Below are positions 8,608-15,385 of a DNA stretch of 64,000 bases, one piece after another (the first letter of the stretch is position 1; each line of letters starts with the position of its first letter). Location: the NCBI GenBank assembly GCA_030168575.1, contig CP115555.1:1302001-1366000 (forward strand), read 5' to 3'. Under the pieces are notes generated by a model. It was not told where the DNA came from and made no database searches. It saw only the letters and a program-made list of their open reading frames with translations. The translations under genes and the position numbers were made by a program. Source of the DNA: Methanomassiliicoccales archaeon LGM-RCC1 (GTDB lineage: Archaea; Thermoplasmatota; Thermoplasmata; Methanomassiliicoccales; Methanomethylophilaceae).

Positions 8608-8653
8608 TCACCTCCGTTATCGACCTGGTGAATAAATGGATGACATTATAAAA
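8608..8653 (-). promoter_or_regulatory. Citrate synthase promoter and ribosome binding site that fix the start upstream of the TAG
   Basis: On the minus strand CTTTTATAATG (8645-8653) is a good TATA box and GGAGGTGA (8608-8615) an excellent ribosome site four bases from GTG 8603. Together they show that translation begins 12 codons before the in-frame TAG. Confidence 0.75.
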
Positions 8654-8800
8654 GACTATTATCGGAAACCAATGCCATATAGTATGTTCGCTTTCAACAT
8701 GTTTGTTTGAGAACATCTGTGTTTCATATCAGACACTGCATAGTCTGGACAGATGAAGTTTTACATCCGACCGTTGACTGATAGGCGATCATCGTCCTCA

Positions 8801-8816
8801 ATCGGTTTATACCGAT
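8801..8816 (+). promoter_or_regulatory. Inverted repeat embracing the TATA box of the SAMP/ThiS-like gene
   Basis: ATCGGT-TTAT-ACCGAT is a perfect 6-bp inverted repeat. Its 4-base centre is the TATA-like core, about 18 bases before the ATG at 8834. A regulator bound here would block TBP. Confidence 0.5.
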
Positions 8817-8833
8817 AGGGGAATCACTCAGTC

Positions 8834-9025
8834 ATGGGAACGATCAAGATAGCAGGTCAGGAGATCGATGCTGGTAACGGAATCACGATAGAGGACGCCA
8901 TGCACCAGAACGGTTTCCATCCGGATTCGTTCCTCTATCTTGTCGATGGGAAGCCTGTTCCTATGGACACCCTTATTCAGGACAGCATGGTCATAAAGGC
9001 CGTTAAGGTTGCCTCCGGCGGATGA
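8834..9025 (+). CDS. Ubiquitin-like small modifier / sulfur carrier (SAMP, ThiS/MoaD-like)
   Basis: A 63-residue beta-grasp protein ending in a di-glycine (VASGG), the hallmark of proteins activated as C-terminal adenylates or thiocarboxylates by an E1-like enzyme. It could serve as a sulfur carrier for thiamine, molybdopterin or tRNA thiolation, or as an archaeal protein modifier. The segment FLYLVDGKPVPMDT matches the conserved centre of such proteins. No E1 (ThiF/MoeB/UbaA) lies in the window. It ends directly against the convergent CobQ-like gene. Its TATA box is framed by an inverted repeat. Confidence 0.85.
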   Translation: MGTIKIAGQEIDAGNGITIEDAMHQNGFHPDSFLYLVDGKPVPMDTLIQDSMVIKAVKVASGG

Positions 9026-9862
9026 TCAGAGTCCCGCGATCTTCTTCATCGATTCGAAGTCGAATCCGTCTTCGATAGAGTGTTCGATCATCTCGTCCAG
9101 ATTCGCGATGAATGCCGAATGTACGTCTTTGCCTTCCAGCTTACCGTCCGATGATGAAAGCGAATCCTCCTCGGGGAATCTGAGGTACTCGTACCTCAGC
9201 ACGCCTAAGCACTTCATTCCTGTGAGCTCCTCGACCTTCTTGATTCCGTCGGCCAGGATGGAGCCGTCCCCTCTGAACCTGTTGATGATGAATCCTTTGA
9301 GTTGAGGTTTCAGATCATCGGGGATGAGCCTCCATGTGCCGTATATTGCAGCGAAGACGCCGCCTCTCTCTATGTCTCCCACGATGATCGAAGGGACTCC
9401 TGTGACCTTCATCAGCCCGACGTTGGCGAGATCGCTCTTCATGAGGTTGAGCTCCACAGGGGAACCCGAGCCTTCACAGAGTACCATGCTGTGCTTGGAG
9501 GTCATCCTGTCGTATGCCTTCTTCACCTCTACGATGGCCATGTCGCGGTCAAGCGGGTTGTCCTTCGTGATATCCATGTAGGGCTTTCCGTTCAGGACGA
9601 GCTGCATGACGCCTTTGCCTGACGGTTTCAAGAGCACAGGGTTCATATCCGTCTCGGGCTCGATCCCTGCCGCCCAGGCCTGGAATGCCTGTCCGATGCC
9701 TATCTCCCCTCCGTCCTTGGTCGCGATGGAGTTGAGCGATAGGTTTGATCCCTTGAACGGGGCGACATCTATGCCTGATTTGTTGAGGTACCTGCACATC
9801 ATCGCACAGACCGTGGTCTTACCGGCCCCAGAGGATGTACCGAGGAAGAGCACGCTGCTCAT
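9026..9862 (-). CDS. CobQ-like amidation-type P-loop protein lacking the glutaminase domain
   Basis: A 278-residue protein equal to the ATP-binding half of cobyric acid synthase. It has the switch loop GTSSGAGKTT at residues 8-17, FKGSNLSLNS, MNPVLLKPSG and the acidic CEGSGSPVELN motif. It lacks the class I glutamine amidotransferase domain, having no GICGGYQ-like nucleophile. Its ATG overlaps the stop of full-length cobQ immediately upstream. It may use ammonia, work with the neighbour's glutaminase, or act in another corrinoid or tetrapyrrole step. It looks intact rather than truncated. Confidence 0.8.
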   Translation of the reverse strand: MSSVLFLGTSSGAGKTTVCAMMCRYLNKSGIDVAPFKGSNLSLNSIATKDGGEIGIGQAFQAWAAGIEPETDMNPVLLKPSGKGVMQLVLNGKPYMDITKDNPLDRDMAIVEVKKAYDRMTSKHSMVLCEGSGSPVELNLMKSDLANVGLMKVTGVPSIIVGDIERGGVFAAIYGTWRLIPDDLKPQLKGFIINRFRGDGSILADGIKKVEELTGMKCLGVLRYEYLRFPEEDSLSSSDGKLEGKDVHSAFIANLDEMIEHSIEDGFDFESMKKIAGL

Positions 9863-11691
9863 TCCTTCACCCCCGCGATCTCGATGAGTTTCTCCACATC
9901 CATGTTCTCGGCGAAGACATCCGCCAGCTTCTGGAGGTTCTCCTCTAAGATTGCCTCGTAGTCCTCAGCACCCTCGGTGTTGACGGGCTCTCCATTGTGC
10001 TTCACGAACGAAAGGAAGTACTTCCTGAAGGCGGGCTTGTCGAATATTCCGTGCTGATAGGTTCCGAACGTCAGATCCTCTTCCCTGACGGAGCCTTCTG
10101 GCAGTGGGTCCGCATGGAATCTGTCCAGGAGGACAAGGGGCTGTTTCTCCCTGACCTCGGAAATGCCCATGTGGAGCTCGTATCCCGTGATCTCCCCGCC
10201 GTCGCCAACCGCCAGTTTGCCCTCGTTCTGGATGATCTGTTTGGCGTATTCGCCGAATGTCGTGGTGTTGTCGAAGAAGCCCAACCCCTCGTACACAGCC
10301 TTTTTCCCGGCTTCGATACCGTTGCTGTCGTCCAGGACCTTACCCATCATCTGGTAGCCTCCGCATATTCCGACGATAGGGATCTTCTTCCAGAGCTTCT
10401 TGATCTCTTTATCGAGTCCTTTTTCCTGCATCCACAGGTAGTCGGAGACCGTGTTCTTGGTTCCGGGCATGACGACGGCATCGACGCCTTTCAGGTCCTC
10501 GACCTTCTCCACGAACACGGTAGAAACATCTTCTAGGAAGAGTGGGTCCAGATCCGTGAAGTTGGCCATGCGCGGGAATTTGATCACTCCGATCAGCGAT
10601 TTGCCCTCGCCCTTCTTGCGCACTCCCCTCAGCGCCTCCGAATCCTCACTCGGAAGGACCACGTCCGCATGGGGGATGATTCCGATGACGGGGATGCCGG
10701 TGAGCCTCTCCAGTTCTTCGGCTCCGGGTAGCAGTTTCTCCGTGTCTCCTCTGACGTTGTTTAGGATGATTCCTTTGATGCGCTTCCTGTCATTCTCGGG
10801 GATCAGCTCGACTGTACCGATTGCGTATGCGAAGGAGCCTCCCCATTCCACATTGACGACCAGAATGACATTGGCATCCGCGATATTGGCCGCCCCCATG
10901 TTGGCGATGTCCCTATCGTAGATGTTGATCTCGGCAGGCGATCCGGCACCTTCCATGACCACGCAGTCGTATCTGTCTTTCAGGAATTCCACATGCTCCT
11001 TGACGATCCCGATGCCGGGTCCGGGAACGAATTCGTTGTAATATCCGTCGACATCGTAGTCTGCGAAAGGCTTCCCGCATACCATGACCTGCGATACCGT
11101 GTCCCCTTTCGGTTTCAGCAGAATCGGATTCATGTGCGCATCGGGATTCTTTATGCCTGCGGCCTTGGCTTGCAGGACCTGAATCATGGCGATCTCGGCC
11201 CCGGTCCTGGTGACCTTGGAGTTGAGGCTCATGTTCTGCGATTTGAACGGTGCTACCAGATATCCCTTGTTGTGAAGTATCCTGCAGATAGCCGCCACTG
11301 TGACGGATTTTCCTGCATCGGATGTAGCTCCAACCACCATCAGGGCCTTTCCTTTCTTCCAGAATTTCGCCTTGGCATCCCTGAAGATATCGTCGAAGCG
11401 CGGGTCCTTCGCATCCTTGATACCCAATCTCTCGATCTCCGAGTAGATGAACTTGACCACCGGGGTTCTGTGAATGAACAGGCAGTCGGAGCAGTTCCAA
11501 ACCGGTCCGTGCCTGCCCTGGAGCTCCCAGCCGAAAGTCTTGTCGTTGCATGGGAAGAATGGGCAGTAACAGAAGGAACAGTCCTGTCCTGTGAAGTGGG
11601 CAGGGTGATAAGGGCATGAAAGGTTAGGTCCGAGCCATCCCCTCTGAATCTCCTCGTTGACCTTCTTCGCGATCTTCTCCATGGGTATCAT
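9859..11691 (-). CDS. cobQ: Cobyric acid synthase with N-terminal cysteine-rich domain
   Basis: Amidates four side chains of adenosylcobyrinic a,c-diamide with glutamine and ATP in cobamide synthesis, essential for methanogens that use corrinoid methyltransferases. Residues 1-75 form a cysteine-rich small domain (SCPYHPAHF, CSFCYCPFFPC, NCSDCLF) that in other archaea is a separate protein in cobalamin operons. A P-loop ATPase follows (GATSDAGKS, FKSQNMSLNS, MEGAGSPAEIN), then a glutaminase with nucleophile Cys in GICGGYQMMG and a histidine in TYQHGIF. The 610-residue length reflects the fusion. Divergent from mre11 with a repeat-rich shared promoter. Confidence 0.93.
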   Translation of the reverse strand: MIPMEKIAKKVNEEIQRGWLGPNLSCPYHPAHFTGQDCSFCYCPFFPCNDKTFGWELQGRHGPVWNCSDCLFIHRTPVVKFIYSEIERLGIKDAKDPRFDDIFRDAKAKFWKKGKALMVVGATSDAGKSVTVAAICRILHNKGYLVAPFKSQNMSLNSKVTRTGAEIAMIQVLQAKAAGIKNPDAHMNPILLKPKGDTVSQVMVCGKPFADYDVDGYYNEFVPGPGIGIVKEHVEFLKDRYDCVVMEGAGSPAEINIYDRDIANMGAANIADANVILVVNVEWGGSFAYAIGTVELIPENDRKRIKGIILNNVRGDTEKLLPGAEELERLTGIPVIGIIPHADVVLPSEDSEALRGVRKKGEGKSLIGVIKFPRMANFTDLDPLFLEDVSTVFVEKVEDLKGVDAVVMPGTKNTVSDYLWMQEKGLDKEIKKLWKKIPIVGICGGYQMMGKVLDDSNGIEAGKKAVYEGLGFFDNTTTFGEYAKQIIQNEGKLAVGDGGEITGYELHMGISEVREKQPLVLLDRFHADPLPEGSVREEDLTFGTYQHGIFDKPAFRKYFLSFVKHNGEPVNTEGAEDYEAILEENLQKLADVFAENMDVEKLIEIAGVKE

Positions 11692-11726
11692 TGGCAGTAT
11701 CGTCGAATTCAGTTATAGGGGATTCG

Positions 11727-11809
11727 GTCCACTTTCGGCGACACTTTTCCCATCCAGATGTTGAAGTGGACAGTCCACTTTCGGCGACCTCCCTTTCAAG
11801 TTCTTATAG
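11727..11809. promoter_or_regulatory. Divergent cobQ/mre11 promoter with repeated GTCCACTTTCGGCGAC sites
   Basis: Two identical 16-bp copies of GTCCACTTTCGGCGAC lie at 11727-11742 and 11773-11788, 46 bases apart. The second forms a palindrome with an upstream half-site (AAGTGGAC-A-GTCCACTT, 11764-11780). A TATA-like CTTATAG follows at 11803-11809 for mre11, and TATAACT at about 11712-11718 faces cobQ. The core CCACTTTCGG recurs before hjc. Confidence 0.65.
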
Positions 11810-11831
11810 TCACAACACGTAGCGCCTGCCG

Positions 11832-13010
11832 ATGGGAAAACTCTTCAGATTCGTTCACTGCGCAGACCTGCATCTCGAGTCTCGTTTCAAAGGGTTGGAG
11901 ATAGACGACCCTACCTTGGCAAGAAGGCTCAGGGAATCGGTGTTCGAATCCTTCGCCAGGATAGTCGATATCGCTATCGATAAGCAGGCGGATGCCCTGA
12001 TCATCTCCGGCGACCTGTACGATGACAGCAACGAGCTCCCATCCACGAGGCTATGGCTTTCTCAGCAGTTCTCCAGGCTGAGCATCCCCGTGTACATCTG
12101 CAGGGGAAACCACGATTCGGAGACCGCTTGGGATTCTGCAATCCCCTATCCAGAGAATGTCAAGGAGTTCGGAACCGAGCCCGAAAAGGTGGTCCTTGAC
12201 GATGTGGAGATCATCGGAGTCAGCTACTCCACCCCGCACGAGACCCGCAATCTCGTATCCATGATCGAGGGGGATCCGGAGAGATTCACCATAGCATGCG
12301 TGCATTGCGACATAGATTCCTATTCAGAGGGTTACCCATACGCCCCTTGTTCGGGCAGCGATCTCCAGGGGAGGTCCGTGGACTACTGGGCCTTAGGGCA
12401 CATACACAGAAGGAATGTGGTCTCCACCACACCGTATGTCGTCTATCCCGGGAACATCCAAGGACGCAGCTTCAAGGAGACTGGCGAGAAGGGATGCTAC
12501 CTGATAACCGTAGACTCGGGCAGGATCCGTTCAGCCGATTTCATCCCGACACAGGGATTCGTGTGGAAGGACCTCAACGTGAACATAGCCGGATGGGATC
12601 TGAACGACGTGGTCAACACTCTGAAGGGAAGCCTCAATGGCTCATCGCTGGCCAGGGTCACGTTCAGAGGATCAGGGAAGCTGGACACCATGCTCCGTTC
12701 CAATCCATCGGACGTCAGCAGGGCCATTTCCGATGCTACCGGAAGCATAATCTCATCAATCGTAGTCGACACGAGTCCGGAGGTCGATCTGGATTCCAGA
12801 GCCGGCGGTAAGGACATGGCCTCGGCCGTCATACGTACCGGCGACAGGTTCAGCTCCCTTTCCAAGGATGAGCTGCTAGACATCATCTGCACGAACAAGA
12901 TCGCCGCTAGGTACCGCGACCGTTATTCCGCTCTCTCGGAAGATGAACTCAAGAATATGGTCAGGCAGGCAGTCAGGAACGTTATCGTCATGATGGAGGC
13001 TTCCAGATGA
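11832..13010 (+). CDS. Mre11/SbcD-type DNA repair nuclease (YhaO-like)
   Basis: Calcineurin-like phosphoesterase that should act as a Mn-dependent DNA nuclease with its downstream ATPase. All metal motifs are visible in order: HCADLHL (about residue 9), SGDLYDD, CRGNHDS, ACVHCD and LGHIHRR. At 392 residues with a long C-terminal capping region it resembles the bacterial YhaO/SbcD branch. The stop overlaps the ATG of the partner gene (ATGA). The promoter has paired 16-bp repeats whose core is also found before the Holliday junction resolvase gene, which supports a repair role. Confidence 0.88.
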   Translation: MGKLFRFVHCADLHLESRFKGLEIDDPTLARRLRESVFESFARIVDIAIDKQADALIISGDLYDDSNELPSTRLWLSQQFSRLSIPVYICRGNHDSETAWDSAIPYPENVKEFGTEPEKVVLDDVEIIGVSYSTPHETRNLVSMIEGDPERFTIACVHCDIDSYSEGYPYAPCSGSDLQGRSVDYWALGHIHRRNVVSTTPYVVYPGNIQGRSFKETGEKGCYLITVDSGRIRSADFIPTQGFVWKDLNVNIAGWDLNDVVNTLKGSLNGSSLARVTFRGSGKLDTMLRSNPSDVSRAISDATGSIISSIVVDTSPEVDLDSRAGGKDMASAVIRTGDRFSSLSKDELLDIICTNKIAARYRDRYSALSEDELKNMVRQAVRNVIVMMEASR

Positions 13011-15076
13011 GGATCTCCAGAGTCAATATCGCATCATTCGGCAAGCTGAGGGACAGGACTTTCGAGCTCGATCCCAAGCTGAATGTTTTCTACGGCCCTA
13101 ACGAATCCGGCAAGACCACTACCATGGAGTTCATACGCTCCGTACTGGTCCCGTCAAACGGAAGGAAGCTCTATCCCGAGAGGAACAAGAGGGATGAAGG
13201 TTACATCGAATATACCGAGGACGATGTGCAGTGCAAGGCAGAATTGGGGTCCGCTCAAGGGATCCCGAAGTGCCTGGTAGGCATGGAGCCGGAGCTCTAC
13301 CGCAATATTTTCGCCATGAACACATCCGGGCTTGACAATCAGGTCCCGCTTTCCAGCGGAGACATCCGCTCCAGGTTCCTGACGATACCCGGCGGGGAGG
13401 AGATGCCCAAGGTGATTGATTCCTTAGAGGATGAGGTGGCCTCGTTGCTGGGGAAGACCAGCAGCTCACCTTCGAAGGTCAACGGGCTTCAGGATTCGGA
13501 GCAGGAAGTGATGGAGAGCATATCCTCGATGCGTTCCAATGCTGAATCCTATTCTGCTCTAACCGAGAAGAAGGAGCGCCTCGAATCCGAACTGGAGGCC
13601 ATCAACAAGGAGAACAGCTCGGCGATAGAGAACAATCAGCTCTATGCGAAGATCGAATCGCAGAAGGGAGCTTACAGCAGTCTGCAGCAGAACCGTCAAA
13701 GGAAGAAGGAGCTCTCCGCTTCGAAGCTACCGACACCTGAGGACATCAGGGAGCATGACCGTCTGGTGAGCGATTCTCAGATCAAGAAGGGAACATTCAG
13801 CAGCTTCGAGGAATCCAGGCGCGCAGCCGTCGCTGAACTCGGTTCGGACGAGAAGACCGTCAGGGAGCAAATCCCGCTGATGAGGGAATTGATCTCCAAA
13901 CGCCCGGAATACGATGCGAGGCTCAACCGTCCAGCTCCGGTGAACACAACTGTGCCGATAGTGCGCATAATCGTGTCCCTGCTTCTGATCGCCGTGGCAG
14001 TCGTCGCCCTGATCATTCCCGGTTTGGATGACATCGTGCGCTACGCTGTGGCCGGAGCCATGGTTGCCGGAATCATCGTTTTCTTGCTATTCACCCGTAA
14101 ACTCGAACCTGCTGTTGACTACGGGAATCTGGAATGGATCGAGGCATACGAAAGGGATGTAACCTCGGAGGCGAGATTATTCGGAGGCAGTCTGGGCTCG
14201 GTTCATTCGGACCTGCAGCATTTCGAGCAGCTGATCAGGAAGATAGACGACCTGGACAGGACTTCGATAAAGCGCAATGAGCTACATGGGCAATCTATGC
14301 AGGCTGAAAACAATCTTCTGAGGTTCCTCTCAGCATACGGCGGCGAACAGGGATACAGGACAGCGGTCTCGAACGCCGATGAGATGAAGAAAGTCGATGC
14401 GAACATCAGCATGCTCTGCAACAACATCCGTACTGCCGGTTTCGATCCCGATCAGCCTCTTCCAGTAGTCGAGAAGATCTATCTAGACACCACTTTACAG
14501 ACCTCCATCGCCTCCGAACTGGGAACCGTCGAGGAGAAGATGAAGGCGGTCCTGGACACTGCAGAGCTAGATGCTCTGATCGATAGGTCATATGCGATTC
14601 ATGACGAGATGGAGATGGCATTGAGGGAAGGGGCAACAGCAGTCCTCGCATCCGCCATAGTGCAGGAGGCATGCACCGAACTTTATGAGAACGTACATCC
14701 CGAGGTGGTCACCACCGCTGACAGTTATCTTTCTCTTATGACCAAAGGCACATGCCGTTTGGATCTCGATCCGAGGAACACCGACCTATCGGTTATCTCC
14801 AACGGAGAGGCCAAGGGCCCCAGGCAGTGGAGCACCGGGCTGAGAGCCCAGATATTGCTATCACTGAAACTGGCGGTGGCCAGGGAGATGGGTGACGGCG
14901 ATATCCCGATGATATTGGATGATGTGTTGCTCCCATTCGACTCGGAGAGGAAGGAGGGAGCCATGGAGGCTCTAATGCAGGTCTCATCGGATATGCAGGT
15001 GCTGCTCTTCACCTGCGACGACGATATCGCTGAGATGGCAGAACGTATCGATGGATGCAATCTGATAAGGATGTGA
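13007..15076 (+). CDS. SMC-like ATPase with central membrane hairpin (YhaN-like partner of Mre11-type nuclease)
   Basis: A 689-residue protein with an N-terminal Walker A (YGPNESGKTTTMEF, about residues 28-41) and a coiled coil. Two hydrophobic helices follow at about residues 314-364 (VRIIVSLLLIAVAVVALII, AGAMVAGIIVFLLF), then more coiled coil and a C-terminal signature/Walker B region (STGLRAQILLSLK, IPMILDDVLLPFD). The order matches bacterial YhaN rather than canonical Rad50: there is no zinc hook and the coil is anchored in the membrane. It is co-translated with the nuclease gene. This suggests DNA-end processing at the cell membrane. Confidence 0.86.
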   Translation: MRISRVNIASFGKLRDRTFELDPKLNVFYGPNESGKTTTMEFIRSVLVPSNGRKLYPERNKRDEGYIEYTEDDVQCKAELGSAQGIPKCLVGMEPELYRNIFAMNTSGLDNQVPLSSGDIRSRFLTIPGGEEMPKVIDSLEDEVASLLGKTSSSPSKVNGLQDSEQEVMESISSMRSNAESYSALTEKKERLESELEAINKENSSAIENNQLYAKIESQKGAYSSLQQNRQRKKELSASKLPTPEDIREHDRLVSDSQIKKGTFSSFEESRRAAVAELGSDEKTVREQIPLMRELISKRPEYDARLNRPAPVNTTVPIVRIIVSLLLIAVAVVALIIPGLDDIVRYAVAGAMVAGIIVFLLFTRKLEPAVDYGNLEWIEAYERDVTSEARLFGGSLGSVHSDLQHFEQLIRKIDDLDRTSIKRNELHGQSMQAENNLLRFLSAYGGEQGYRTAVSNADEMKKVDANISMLCNNIRTAGFDPDQPLPVVEKIYLDTTLQTSIASELGTVEEKMKAVLDTAELDALIDRSYAIHDEMEMALREGATAVLASAIVQEACTELYENVHPEVVTTADSYLSLMTKGTCRLDLDPRNTDLSVISNGEAKGPRQWSTGLRAQILLSLKLAVAREMGDGDIPMILDDVLLPFDSERKEGAMEALMQVSSDMQVLLFTCDDDIAEMAERIDGCNLIRM

Positions 15077-15132
15077 GTGTAGCACACAGAGAATCGTTCT
15101 TTGCCTGGTAGTCAAGTGTCGTCTGCATTCTC

Positions 15133-15385
15133 TTTATATATAGGATTTTAAATGTCGATAGCAGGGAGACGCAGTGTTCCCTGTTCACACATAACAATAT
15201 CACGATCATCACTCGCCTATGATGGCGAAAGCCGAGATATCCGGGCAACGGAGCGCCGACCCGACATACGAAAGATCTTCTCGGTTTGGTTAAAATTGGG
15301 ACGTAGCCCGAAGGACAGTAGGGCTGCGAAAGGGATGCGCAGAGCAGGGACAAGGTTCTACCCATCAGCCCCATGGAGGGTACAA
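15133..15385 (+). promoter_or_regulatory. dnaG promoter and unusually long structured 5' leader or small RNA
   Basis: TATA box TTTATATATA at 15133-15142 predicts a transcript start near 15163, leaving about 220 bases before the dnaG ATG. This stretch holds four stem-loops. They are CAGGGA/TCCCTG (15162-15183), TCGCC/GGCGA (15213-15228), CCGAGA/TCTCGG (15232-15284, enclosing nested CGGG/CCCG and CGG/CCG), and GTAGCCC/GGGCTGC (15303-15327). No open frame of note. It may be an independent RNA gene or a regulatory leader; I cannot match it to RNase P or SRP RNA. Confidence 0.5.

Noticed and set aside
7623-8651. 342-codon plus-strand frame across citrate synthase
   Set aside because: Antisense to citrate synthase including its conserved N-terminus; no ribosome site.
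15152-15385. Longer DnaG starting upstream
   Set aside because: That part lies in the structured leader and has no family similarity; ATG 15386 has a clear ribosome site.
15143-15385. RNase P RNA or SRP RNA
   Set aside because: The universally conserved sequence blocks of either RNA are not present.
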